A DNA stretch of 64,000 bases from Propionibacteriaceae bacterium. GTDB taxonomy: Bacteria > Actinomycetota > Actinomycetes > Propionibacteriales > Propionibacteriaceae. Where the stretch lies: assembly GCA_027492545.1 (NCBI GenBank), contig JAPUEL010000008.1, forward strand, positions 54,708 to 118,707. The letters are read 5' to 3'. Below, in pieces: positions 51,251 through 64,000 of the stretch (positions are counted from its first letter, which is position 1; the number at the start of each line of letters is the position of its first letter). The position numbers were made by a program, and so were the translations under genes. The notes beneath the pieces are model-generated. The model saw only the letters and a list, made by a program, of their open reading frames with translations, had not been told where the DNA came from and did no database searches.

Positions 51251-51711
51251 GATGACTCCTTGAGGGAACGGGTCGAGCTTCGGTGCTTCCGCCTGCGGTG
51301 AACCTCAGGGTAGGTCACTACACCGTGTAGTACCTCGGCCGGGATCCGTTAGTGCGGGCCGCTCCCGCACGCGTGCACGGATGCGCACGAGGCCTGCCGA
51401 CGTCGGGGGCACGACCGACCTCGGGTGTGCTCGCCGGCCTCTGGTCACAGGAGAGGGTTCCGCGACGATGACCTGAATTGGAGGAGACTCCGGGGGCCCC
51501 GGCCCAGGGCTTGCCGTGGAACGCCCGGACAGGCGCACCCCGGGCGTGCCCCGCCGCCGTCCCTCGTGGAGTCCTCGGCGTGCCCGTCACGCGGACGACG
51601 GTTCGCGGGCCCCTCCCGCGCCCTCTACCTTTGTCGCGGGGCTGCTCGGGCTCGATCGGCCAGCAGCCCCGAGGCCGCCAGTCCGCACGGTGCGGAGACC
51701 AGGAGGAACCA
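51251..51711. other. 461-bp divergent regulatory region between cbbM and a glycosyltransferase gene
   Basis: No gene is convincing here. It must contain the promoters of both the cbbM operon and the GT4 gene. It holds one clear palindrome (51317-51331). I could not assign -35/-10 boxes with confidence. Confidence 0.6.
51317..51331. promoter_or_regulatory. 15-bp inverted repeat upstream of cbbM
   Basis: ACTACAC-C-GTGTAGT, perfect 7-bp arms around one base, lies 67-81 bp before the cbbM start. It is the best operator candidate in the divergent region. It does not fit the T-N11-A pattern of LysR/CbbR sites. Confidence 0.5.
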
Positions 51712-52983
51712 GTGACCCGTCCCACCCGGAGGCTCGTGCTCGTTGTGCTCGCCGATCCCGTGATCTGCGGCCACTCGGGCGAGGCGCGCAACCTCGCCGA
51801 GGCCGCCCTGGACCACGGCTTCGACGACGTCCGCATCGCCAGCTGGCCCCTGGAGCGGCTCGTCGACTCGGGTCTGCCACTCAAGCCCCTGGACTCGATC
51901 TCCCCCTACAGCTCGGGCATCACGGTGGAGCGGCCGGAACCCGTCGGCAACTACAAGGTTCTCGACGGGCGCTACCTCTCCGGCCTGACCGGCCGACTGT
52001 TCGAGCTGTTCACCGACGGCGTCCCCACCGTCTGCATGTCGCTGTATCTCAGCCCGCATCCCGTCGCCGTCGACGACGCCCTCCGCGCCGCCCACCGCTC
52101 AGGGCTGCCGGTGCGGGTGGCGACGATCGCCGAGGCCGTCGGGTCGGACGTCACCAACGTGGTGCGCAACTCGATCGAGTCCGGAAACTGGGGGGCCGCC
52201 GCCCACCTTCTCACCACCTACCTCGCCAACGACCTGTGCGTGGCCGTCTCCGAGTACACCCGTCAGCTCATCGTCGGCGAGGCCACCCTCCTCGACGCCG
52301 AGCACGGCACGGACTTCGCCGAGCAGTGCCGCCGGAGGATCGAGATCTCGTACCCCGCCATCAACGCCCGCCAATTCACGGACCTCGATCCGGGCACCAC
52401 CGACGGGGCCCTGGCGGCTCGCGGACTGTCGCGGGATGGGTATGTGCTGTTCCTGTCGCGGCTCAGCGAGGCCAAGGGGGTCGACGACCTCATCGACGGA
52501 TACTCGCGCAGCGCCGCCAGCCAGCGGGTGCGCCTGGTCGTCGCGGGGAACGGTCCGGAGGCCCCCCGCCTCCGGGAGGTCGCCGCCGCGTCGACGGTGG
52601 CCGACCGCATCGAGTTCCTCGACGACGTCAGCGACGAGGAGAAGCCCCACCTGATGGCCGGCAGCGCGGCGTTCGTCCTGCCCAGCAAGCCCATCCCGGA
52701 CTTCATCGAGACGTTCGGGATCGCGCTGGTGGAGAGCATGCTTGCCGGCGGCGGGCCGTTCATCACCACCACCACTGGCGGCATCGGCGAGGCCGTCGGA
52801 GACTGCGCGCTGCTCATCGGCGTGGAAGACCCCGCCGGGATCGCGGCCGCCCTGGATCACGCCGTGCTCGAGATGACCGACGCCGAGCGTGTCGCGCTGA
52901 GGGACTGTGCCCTCCGGCACGCGCTGCAGTTCGATCGCACCGCCGTTTACGAGCGCCTCCTAGCCCGGATCCCCGCCCTCTGA
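51712..52983 (+). CDS. GT4-family glycosyltransferase, divergent to cbbM
   Basis: GTG 51712 follows AGGAGG; 423 aa. The N-terminal domain (LVLVVLADPVICGHSGEARNLAEAAL) has an ICGHSGE nucleotide-sugar-side loop. The C-terminal domain has VLFLSRLSEAKGVDDLIDGY, LVVAGNGPEAPRLREVA and the EX7E motif in DFIETFGIALVESMLAGGG. Shared divergent control with the cbbM operon, which itself encodes two glycosyltransferases, suggests a common glycoside product. The donor and acceptor are unknown. Confidence 0.85.
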   Translation: MTRPTRRLVLVVLADPVICGHSGEARNLAEAALDHGFDDVRIASWPLERLVDSGLPLKPLDSISPYSSGITVERPEPVGNYKVLDGRYLSGLTGRLFELFTDGVPTVCMSLYLSPHPVAVDDALRAAHRSGLPVRVATIAEAVGSDVTNVVRNSIESGNWGAAAHLLTTYLANDLCVAVSEYTRQLIVGEATLLDAEHGTDFAEQCRRRIEISYPAINARQFTDLDPGTTDGALAARGLSRDGYVLFLSRLSEAKGVDDLIDGYSRSAASQRVRLVVAGNGPEAPRLREVAAASTVADRIEFLDDVSDEEKPHLMAGSAAFVLPSKPIPDFIETFGIALVESMLAGGGPFITTTTGGIGEAVGDCALLIGVEDPAGIAAALDHAVLEMTDAERVALRDCALRHALQFDRTAVYERLLARIPAL

Positions 52984-53412
52984 CGCTCCGGAAGAGGCTC
53001 CGCGCACCCCAACCTCGTGGCCACACTTCGCTCCCCAAGGACGGCGCCACACCTCGCTCCCCCAGGACGACGCCGCACCTCGCTCCCCCAGGACGACGCC
53101 GCACCTCGCTCCCTGAGGAGGTCGGCGCGCGCAGCGCCGTCGATCGTCTCGAAGGGTCGTGGTCTGGTTGGCCGGCAGTTCCGCCCCGCTGGGTGGCTGG
53201 CCCCTGTCTCTTGTGCACGACACGCCGTCGAACCCCGCCTTCGTTGTCGCCATGGGCGCCGGGGGCGCGTCGCGACGGCGTGTCGTGCTCGCTTGGGGGA
53301 GCGACCATCGCCAATCGTCGCCAGCCGTGGTACCTCACTGAAGAGTCCGCGCATGGCGCCGGTCGGTTTGCGGGTCGGCGAAGCGGTGCGCTAGAGTTAC
53401 GCGTCGGTGAAC
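52984..53412. repeat. Repeat-rich non-coding region upstream of tRNA-Ile
   Basis: It contains four degenerate copies of a ~26-bp unit (CACCTCGCTCCCCCAGGACG type, about 53025-53118), a left inverted-repeat arm (53109-53157) matching 53604-53651 beyond the tRNA, and one inverted copy (53198-53302) of the ~110-bp palindromic unit present twice at 53697-53948. No coding region is supported. Confidence 0.75.
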
Positions 53413-53486
53413 GGGCCTATAGCTCAGACGGTTAGAGCGCTGCCCTGATAAGGCAGAGGTCACTGGTTCAAGTCCAGTTAGGCCCA
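53413..53486 (+). tRNA. tRNA-Ile (GAT anticodon)
   Basis: Acceptor arms GGGCCTA / TAGGCCC pair fully. The D-loop has AGCTCAGACGGTTAGAGCGC, the anticodon stem CTGCC / GGCAG encloses CTGATAA with anticodon GAT (53447-53449), and the T-arm is ACTGG-TTCAAGT-CCAGT. The CCA end is not encoded. It is placed near gyrA as in many actinobacteria. The tRNA-Ala usually found next to it is absent. Confidence 0.97.
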
Positions 53487-54005
53487 CCGATTGAAACCGC
53501 GTTGACTACGGTCGACGCGGTTTTCTTGCGTCATGGGCCCTGCGATCTGCATCCGCACACGAGGCCGAGGGCTGCGGCGCTTCTCCAGCGACGTCGCGTC
53601 ACAACCCTTCGAGACGATCGACGGCGCTACGCACGCCGATCCCCTCAGGGAGCGGGAGTGTGGCCACCTGCCTCCAGCGGTGCCCGTCGGGGAGCGAAGC
53701 AGAACGCCCAAGCGAGCACGACTCACCGTCGCGAGGCGCCTTCGGCGTCCATGGCAACAGCGAGGACCGGGTTCGACGGCGTGTCGTGCGCAAGAGACAG
53801 GGGCCAGTCATCATCCGACGGGGCTCCTCAGGGAACGAAGCAGAACACCCAAGCGAGCACGACTCACCGTCGCGAGGCGCCCTCGGCGTCCATGGCAACA
53901 ACGGAGGCCGGGTTCGACGGCGTGTCGTGCACAAGAGACAGGGGCCAGCCACCGGGGATGAAGGACCCAGACAGGACGACGAGAGTCCTCGTGGGAATGA
54001 GGTGT
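53487..54005. repeat. Repeat-rich non-coding region downstream of tRNA-Ile
   Basis: It holds two direct copies (53697-53807 and 53837-53948) of a ~110-bp imperfectly palindromic unit (GCGAGCACGACTCACCGTCG ... GACGGCGTGTCGTGC ... CAAGAGACAGGGGCCAG) and the right arm (53604-53651) of an inverted repeat whose partner precedes the tRNA. Short open frames here are repeat translations and are not supported as genes. Confidence 0.8.
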
Positions 54006-55041
54006 TCAGTCCTCGGCGAGGGTGATTTCCAAGCCGCCCATGACCGTGGCCGCGAGGTTGTAGAGGAACGCGAACAGCGTCGTCACGGCCGTGATGATGA
54101 CCACGTCCACCGCCGCCACCACCGTCGCGAAGCCCAGCACGCGCGACGCGCTCAGGAAGTCGCCGATGTTGAAGGCCGTGTCCTGGTCACCGATGAGGGT
54201 GTTGATGAACGTGTTGGCCGACTCGAGCGCGCCGGAACCCGCGAGCACCGACCACAGCACGAACGCGGCCACCACCATCATCACGCCGAACGCGATGGAG
54301 AACAGGAACGTGGTCTTCATCACCGACCACGGGTCGATCCGCGACAACCGCAGGCGTGCCTTGCGGGTGCGGCGGTTGGTCCGCGTGGCCGCGGACGCTG
54401 CCGCGGGGGCAGCAGCCGACCCGGCGACGGGCACGAACGTGGCGGCACGCGACGGTGTGGTGAGCGCACCCGGCACGGCGCCGGCGGCCGTCTCTCCCGG
54501 AGCGGCGGGAGGGGCGGGTGGGCGGGACACGACGTCGGTCACCGCGACCTTCGCCTTCGTCGCCCACTCCTGCGCCACCTTGGCGGCTCGCCCCGCGACG
54601 GCGGGGATGGGGCGAGTCTGGTCCGCCGCATCAGCGTCCGCCGCGACATCCGCGTCCGCCGCGACATCCGAGCCCGCAACCTTGTCACCGTCGGCGGCCG
54701 GGGATGGCGTGCCTGGGGTGAAGGACGGGCCCGAGTCGCCGCGCGCCGGGGATGAGGGAGAGCCGGACGCGGGCGACGGGCTGGGCGCAGGCGAGGGGCT
54801 GGGCGCAGGCGAGGGGCTGGGCGCAGGCGAGGGGCTGGGCGCAGACGAGCCCGATTGCCCCCAGCTCGGAGGGGCGTCACCCGTGGGGGTGGGGCTCCAC
54901 TCCGACGCGGCGCCCGTCGACGGGGCTGAGCCGTTGACCGCACCCGCCGGCCGATCCGCGCCGGGCGCGTCCTCAGGCTTGCGACGGGAGGAGAAGTCAA
55001 GGCCCGGGGCCCCGGAGGCGGATGGCCAGCGCGGCGAATTC

Positions 55042-55049
<8 letters not shown>
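54006..55049 (-). CDS. DUF3566 membrane protein with long low-complexity N-terminus
   Basis: 347 aa. The C-terminal ~115 residues are the DUF3566 domain ([21 protein letters not shown], then membrane helices [20 protein letters not shown] and [21 protein letters not shown], ending [11 protein letters not shown]). The first ~230 residues are Pro/Ser/Ala-rich and include perfect PSPAPS tandem repeats. The start overlaps the gyrA stop by 8 bp, giving the gyrB-gyrA-DUF3566-tRNA-Ile order that is standard in actinobacteria. The function of the family is unknown. The long N-terminus is much expanded compared with typical members. Confidence 0.88.
54779..54852. repeat. 18-bp tandem repeat inside the DUF3566 gene
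   Basis: About four copies of GCGAGGGGCTGGGCGCAG encode PSPAPS units. The repeats are in phase (18 bp = 6 codons), so copy number can change without a frameshift. Confidence 0.85.
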
Positions 55050-57669
<2,620 letters not shown>

Positions 57670-58002
57670 GTGTCAGTGAACCTTCCAGGTGAATTCGTGA
57701 GCGTCATTCAGTTGTTCGAGCGAGCACCACGGTCTCGAGAACGATGCGACATCCTCAGGAGTAGGTGTTCATTCAGTTGTTCGAGCAACAACGGTGGCCA
57801 CCAGAACTCCTGTGACGCCGTGCCGCTCGCGGAGCGAGCCCAGGAACCGCTCCGGAGGAGCTTGGTTCCTGGTCAATTCAGTTGTGCGAGCGGAGCGAGC
57901 TCCGCGGGGCCTGGGGCGGAGCCCCAGTGGTGCGAGCTCCGCGGGGGGCTCACGGGGCGAAGCCCCGTGTGGGGGGCTCGCGGGGGCGGAGCCCCCGCGC
58001 GT
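57670..58002. other. 333-bp gyrB-gyrA spacer rich in stem-loops
   Basis: It contains three copies of a TTCAGTTGTTCGAGC-like sequence (about 57706, 57772, 57876) and a run of GC-rich hairpins of the form GGGGCNGAGCCCC (about 57915-58000), e.g. CTGGGGCGGAGCCCCAG and ACGGGGCGAAGCCCCGT. There is no open frame of note. Such spacing is much longer than usual for gyrB-gyrA and implies separate transcription or processing. Confidence 0.75.
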
Positions 58003-60108
<2,106 letters not shown>

Positions 60109-60255
60109 CTACCGCGTTCGCCCACGAAACCGGACATCGGACGGGGGTAAACCCGCCCTGGCACGGGCTCAGCGCCCGATTGGCGCCGATTCCGGGGGCA
60201 GATGCATGGTCCCCTATCCCTCAGGAGCCCGCAGCGCGCCAGATCGGCGGTGACG

Positions 60256-60600
60256 GGTTGAGCACGATTTCGGGGTCGATGGGTTTGAAACGCTCAAAAT
60301 GGCGAATCGAGTCAGCGACTCCGAAACCCGGCTCAACTCGGTCCAGCGAGAGCCGTGTCCGGCTCAACTCGGTCCAACGAGAGCGGTGTCCGGCTCAACC
60401 ATGCCCACCGAAAGCCGTGTCCGGATGGGCGGCGGGGTGGGGGTTGAGCACGATTTCGGGGTCAACAGGCTTGGAACGATCAAACGGGCGATCTTGGGCC
60501 GCGACTCCGAAACCCGGCTCAACTCGGTCCAGCGAGAGCCGTGTCCGGCTCAACCATGCCCACCGAAAGCCGTGTCCGGCTCAAGTGTCTGGCGCGGCAG
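60256..60600. repeat. Tandem ~186-bp repeat upstream of gyrB
   Basis: GGTTGAGCACGATTTCGGGG begins one unit at about 60256 and recurs at about 60442. A stretch beginning GCGACTCCGAAACCCGGCTC (>50 bp identical) occurs at about 60315 and 60500. Within units the motif GCCGTGTCCGGCTCAA is iterated. The start and end of a unit are partly inverted (GTTGAG...TTTCGG against CCGAAA...CTCAAC), so each can fold. No coding signal. Confidence 0.85.
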
Positions 60601-60736
60601 CGGGCATCCGACGGCGGGGCGCGAGGAGGGCGAGATGGCTTGGTGGACGCCGAGGCAACGGAGTGCCCCGGATTGCCGGCGGTTGGGGGGACGACGGGGC
60701 GATCGAGTAGCCTGCCCGCGACAGAGGGAGACGCTC

Positions 60737-61486
60737 GTGGAGTGGACGTGGATCGCAGCGGGCGCCGCGGCGCTGATCATCGGCATCGCCAAGACGAGCT
60801 TCGGGGGCCTCGGCTCGATCGCCGTCGCGCTGCTGGCGCTGTCGCTTCCGACGAAGGAGTCCACCGCCGCGGCGCTGCTGCTCCTCATCACCGGCGACGT
60901 CATCGGCGTCCTGCGCTACCGCCGCTCGGCGGACTGGTCGCTGCTCAAGGCGCTGCTGCCCTCCGTCGTCCCCGGCATCCTTCTCGGCGCCCTCTTCATC
61001 CAGCTCGTCGACGACCTCGTGCTGCGCCGCTCGATCGGCGCCATCCTGCTGGCCTCGGTGCTGATCCAGCTCGTGATGTCCACCCTGGCCCGACGGCGGG
61101 CACCCGACCCCACCGTCGACGCGGGACCTCCGCACCGGGCGTTGACGATCGGCGCCGGTGTCGCGGCCGGGTTCACCACGATGGCCGCCAACGCCGCAGG
61201 CCCCGTCATGGCGGTGTACCTGCAGCTGGCGAAGGTGGAGAAGATGCGCTTCCTCGGCACGTCGGCCTGGTTCTACTTCATCGTCAACGTGGCCAAGACG
61301 CCGCTCACCGCGTCCCTCGGCCTGTTCACGCCGCAGGTGATGACGACGGTGGCGTGGGGCATCCCGGTGGTGCTGCTCGGCACGCTGATCGGTGTGGCGC
61401 TCATCCACCGAGTGCCCCAGCGCACGTTCGACGTGCTCACGCTGCTCACCTCAGTGATCGCGGCGGGTGCGCTGCTGATCATCTAG
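60737..61486 (+). CDS. TauE/SafE-family membrane transporter
   Basis: GTG 60737 follows AGGGAG; 249 aa, about eight membrane helices. The first half has IIGIAKTSFGGLGSIAVALL, and the second repeat has MAANAAGPVMAVYLQLAKVEK with FLGTSAWFYFIVNVAKTPL, the paired motifs of the TauE/SafE (DUF81) fold. The family exports or imports sulfite, sulfoacetate or related organic anions. It stands alone, so the substrate is undetermined. Confidence 0.92.
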   Translation: MEWTWIAAGAAALIIGIAKTSFGGLGSIAVALLALSLPTKESTAAALLLLITGDVIGVLRYRRSADWSLLKALLPSVVPGILLGALFIQLVDDLVLRRSIGAILLASVLIQLVMSTLARRRAPDPTVDAGPPHRALTIGAGVAAGFTTMAANAAGPVMAVYLQLAKVEKMRFLGTSAWFYFIVNVAKTPLTASLGLFTPQVMTTVAWGIPVVLLGTLIGVALIHRVPQRTFDVLTLLTSVIAAGALLII

Positions 61487-61525
61487 CGTCACCCGTGAGT
61501 TCGCCAACGGTCCAGCGGCCCCGCC

Positions 61526-62878
61526 TCAGGGCGTAGCCGACCCCTCATCCGAGGTGGGTGCTGCGGGCGGCTCCGGCTCCGGCTCCGGCGCTGGAGGCGG
61601 AGGCGGGGGAGGCTCCGGCTCGGGTTCAGGCTCGGGGGCCGGCGGCGGAGGCGGGGGCGGAGGCGGGTCCTCCGGCGTCGGGTCAGGTGCGGGCGCCGGC
61701 GTGGTCGGATCCGATGCCGGAGCCTCCGTGGTGGGGTCCGGCGCCGTCGTCGACGCCGGCGGCGAGCTCTCCGGGGCGGTGCTGGAGGGCGGGGGCGACG
61801 ACGGGTCGGTGACCGACGGGTCGGGGCTTCCGGGGGTGGGCGACTCCGAGGGTGTCGGCGACTCCAGGCTCGACGACGGGCTGGGGCTGGCTGACTCGGA
61901 CGGGAGGAGCCACGAGCTGTCGCTGATCGACGGGCTCCCACTCGGCGATGGACTCGGGCTCTCGACCAGGCTGGCGAGGAGGCTGTCCCACACGCTCTCA
62001 CTCGGCAATGCCGAGGAACCGCTGGGGGAGGCCCCAAGGATCAGGCTGGGGGTGGTGGGAGAGCCGTTGACGTCGAGGAAGGCGATGTCGCGCAGGTCCA
62101 CCTGCGACGCTTGGCCGTTCAGCCACGGCTCGGGATTGGTGAACCGGCCGTTGACGATCACCTCGAAGTGGAGGTGGCACCCGGTGGAGTAGCCGGTGTT
62201 GCCCACGCGACCCACGCCGTCGAGGGCCTCGACCTGCTGACCCACCCGCACGCCGATGGCGGAGAGATGGTTGTACGTGGTGACCACTCGGTAGCCGCCG
62301 AGCATGCCGTGATCCACCTTGACCTGCACCCCGTTGCCGCCGGCCCACCCGGCCGACACCACTCGCCCGGCCGCACCGGCGCCGACGGGGGTGCCGCAGG
62401 ACGCGGCGAAGTCGAGGCCGGTGTGCAGCTTCCAGACCCGGAGGATCGGGTGGTACCGCATGCCGAACACCGACGTACGCCGACCGTTGACCGGCATCGA
62501 CAGCAGATCGTCGCTGGCCGCCTTGCCGACCGACCCGATGGAGCTCTCCTCCGGAATGCTCTCCGGCGGCGGGGGCGGCGGGGCCTCAGCTGGCCGGGGG
62601 CCGTCGAGGGGGACGATCTGCGGCGTGGGGGCGCTGAACGGATCGAACTCGCCAGGGGCCTCGTCGAACGACCAGCCCTCCAGGCGGTAGCCCGTCGGAC
62701 CCGTCGGCGCCGACGTGGAGGTGGGTGCGGCGATGGGGCCGGGGGCAACCAACATCACCGGTGGGACGGGCACGGCCTCGACCGCCGTCAGCGGGTCCTG
62801 CCCATAACTGACGGCTCCTCCGACAAGGGCCGCCGAGATTGCCGCGGCAATCACCGACGACAGCCCTCGAAGCTTCAT
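61526..62878 (-). CDS. Secreted M23-family peptidase with Pro/Ser/Glu-rich tail
   Basis: 450 aa. Signal peptide (SSVIAAAISAALVGGAVSYG), Pro-rich linker, then the LytM domain: SVFGMRYHPILRVWKLHTGLDFAA (His152, Asp156), GGYRVVTTYNHLSAIGV and GYSTGCHLHFEV (His235, His237), the Zn site and catalytic histidine. It cleaves peptidoglycan cross-bridges outside the cell. After residue ~250 the protein is nearly all low complexity (PSPSPSGSPS, PPPPPP, EPEPEPEPP), about 180 residues, possibly spanning or binding the wall. Confidence 0.93.
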   Translation of the reverse strand: MKLRGLSSVIAAAISAALVGGAVSYGQDPLTAVEAVPVPPVMLVAPGPIAAPTSTSAPTGPTGYRLEGWSFDEAPGEFDPFSAPTPQIVPLDGPRPAEAPPPPPPESIPEESSIGSVGKAASDDLLSMPVNGRRTSVFGMRYHPILRVWKLHTGLDFAASCGTPVGAGAAGRVVSAGWAGGNGVQVKVDHGMLGGYRVVTTYNHLSAIGVRVGQQVEALDGVGRVGNTGYSTGCHLHFEVIVNGRFTNPEPWLNGQASQVDLRDIAFLDVNGSPTTPSLILGASPSGSSALPSESVWDSLLASLVESPSPSPSGSPSISDSSWLLPSESASPSPSSSLESPTPSESPTPGSPDPSVTDPSSPPPSSTAPESSPPASTTAPDPTTEAPASDPTTPAPAPDPTPEDPPPPPPPPPAPEPEPEPEPPPPPPPAPEPEPEPPAAPTSDEGSATP

Positions 62879-63011
62879 CCAGTCCCCCGATACCGGTTAG
62901 CTCGTGCCCCCCCATCGAATCACTTCGGGGCCCCGATTGGAAGGAATCCCAGCACTGGGAAAAGGACCAGTTTCCCCTCGGCCGCCCCGCGCCGCCGTCG
63001 ACGGGGCGCTG

Positions 63012-63650
63012 TCAGGCGGCGGTGAACTCCACCGTGAGACTCACGGAGATCTCAACATCCTGCGGATCCAGGTTGATCGACGGCGCCGAGTCCATCATCA
63101 TCTCCCGCGACGCCTTCCTCGCGAACGCCATCGGCGCGATCCCACCGCCTTGGTCCTGAATGGCCACGGCCTCGACGCCACCGCGGCGGGCCGCCGTCGA
63201 GATCCACTCGGCGCGACGGTGGGCGTCATCGAAGGCGTCCGCCAGCGCCCGCGGCTGCACCTCTGCCAGGGTCGAGTCGCGGAGGCGCCAGTCCAGCCAG
63301 CCCACCTGGACGCCCGGTGCCGCGGCGAGTTCGCCGAGCAGCTCACCGAGGGCGGGAAGTTCCACCACCATGAACGAGCCGCGGACCTCGGCGGTGTGCT
63401 GCGGCGGCTGGGTCTTCCCGCGGGCGTTGAGCGGAGTTGAGGTCCAGCTGCGGAGGCTGGTGAGTTTGGTGTCGCGGACAGCTCCGGTGGACGCCGCGGC
63501 CTCGAGGCGTTCCCTGATCCTGTCGGTGACGGCGGCGGTGTCGGTGACCACCGAGTCGCGGTCCGGGCCGGTGAAGCCGAGGGTCAGGTTGACCGCGACA
63601 CACTCGGCGGGGAGGGTGATCCGGCTGGTTCCGGTGACGGTGATGCGCAT
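63012..63650 (-). CDS. SIMPL (DUF541) domain protein
   Basis: 212 aa. It opens with VTGTSRITLPAECVAVNLTLGF and has RIRERLEAAAS, TAEVRGSFMVVEL and ALADAFDDAHRRAEWISTAA, the pattern of SIMPL/BP26 proteins. No signal peptide is obvious, unlike many members, so it is probably cytoplasmic or loosely associated. Function is not established. Confidence 0.87.
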   Translation of the reverse strand: MRITVTGTSRITLPAECVAVNLTLGFTGPDRDSVVTDTAAVTDRIRERLEAAASTGAVRDTKLTSLRSWTSTPLNARGKTQPPQHTAEVRGSFMVVELPALGELLGELAAAPGVQVGWLDWRLRDSTLAEVQPRALADAFDDAHRRAEWISTAARRGGVEAVAIQDQGGGIAPMAFARKASREMMMDSAPSINLDPQDVEISVSLTVEFTAA

Positions 63651-64000
63651 GCCCCCAGCTTAGGAGCCGCCCCCACAACGCGAGCCGACTCGGCCCCGCC
63701 CGGGCTGGAACCCAGCCCCCCGGCTGCGGTTGTCTGGCCGGCAGCCTCTTGACCGGGGCAGGAACAGGCTTGCGCTGCTGGTGTCGGGAGCCCCCTCCCG
63801 CGGGGTGAGCCGCGCCGAGCCGCGTGCGGCGCCGCGCGTGTCGAAGCCATCTCGTGCCCGGGGCTGGAACCCGGCGGCCGGGTTTCGGTTGCTGGTGTCG
63901 GGAGCCCTGAGTCGAGCCCCGTGCGGCCCTTGTCCACCGTCGCACCGTCGGCTGCCCGATTGTCGATGGTCGGCTAGTTGAGGCCGCCCGGGCCTCGTCT
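63651..64000. repeat. Non-coding end of window with short direct repeats
   Basis: GGGCTGGAACCC occurs at about 63703 and 63861, and GCTGGTGTCGGGAGCC at about 63777 and 63892, i.e. a partial ~115-160-bp direct repeat. No gene with a supported start is visible. A gene could begin beyond the window. Confidence 0.6.

Noticed and set aside
52984..54005. Integrated prophage or genomic island at tRNA-Ile
   Set aside because: No integrase, no attachment-site duplication of the tRNA 3' end and no cargo genes; only short repeats are present.
60256..60600. CRISPR array
   Set aside because: Repeats are long, overlapping and without regular unique spacers, and there are no cas genes.

Overview
The window is high-GC, densely coded DNA from an actinobacterium. 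Many genes start with GTG, Shine-Dalgarno sequences are strong, ATGA start/stop overlaps are common, and the order gyrB - gyrA - DUF3566 membrane protein - tRNA-Ile is the usual actinobacterial one. The overall gene set fits Propionibacteriales, but that placement is an inference. gyrB-gyrA suggests the region near the chromosomal origin, although recF/dnaN/dnaA are not next to gyrB here.

Layout. 1-6.3 kb: a type I restriction-modification locus (one HsdS cut by the window edge, a second single-domain HsdS, a GIY-YIG/DUF4357 protein, a 60-aa ORF, HsdR), followed by wreckage: a probable C-terminal piece of a BREX-2 PglZ protein and a chimeric ORF that joins a Fic-like N-terminus to a second copy of part of hsdR. 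6.6-15.6 kb: ordinary accessory genes (secreted nuclease, DinB-ankyrin protein, Fic protein, deacetylase, two SRPBCC proteins, SDR) plus a deletion-fused FAD-oxidase/cyclopropane-synthase pseudogene pair. 15.9-20.6 kb: a tight three-gene operon that looks like an anti-phage system: an ATPase fused to an HNH domain, a PtuB-like HNH nuclease and a membrane-embedded patatin phospholipase. 20.8-44.6 kb: housekeeping, transport and regulation (prfC, a sulfonate/nitrate-type ABC importer, a two-component system, a LacI-controlled sugar or polyol module, lycopene cyclase, heliorhodopsin, purine permease). 44.6-53 kb: a Calvin-type operon (form II RuBisCO, an FBPase-like protein, proteobacterial-type phosphoribulokinase) continuing into two glycosyltransferases and the purine permease, with a third glycosyltransferase divergent. 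53-64 kb: tRNA-Ile, DUF3566, gyrA, gyrB, TauE/SafE, M23 peptidase and a SIMPL protein.

The most notable content is (1) the HNH-ATPase / HNH / patatin operon, (2) the form II RuBisCO-PRK operon, whose FBPase homologue has lost every canonical metal ligand, (3) a heliorhodopsin, and (4) several families of short intergenic palindromes present in two copies within 64 kb, together with a 167-bp element with 24-bp terminal inverted repeats. At least six genes are truncated or fused remnants, so this is a region of active turnover. Assembly error cannot be excluded for the fused pair. All assignments come from reading the sequence and remembered family motifs; no database search was run.
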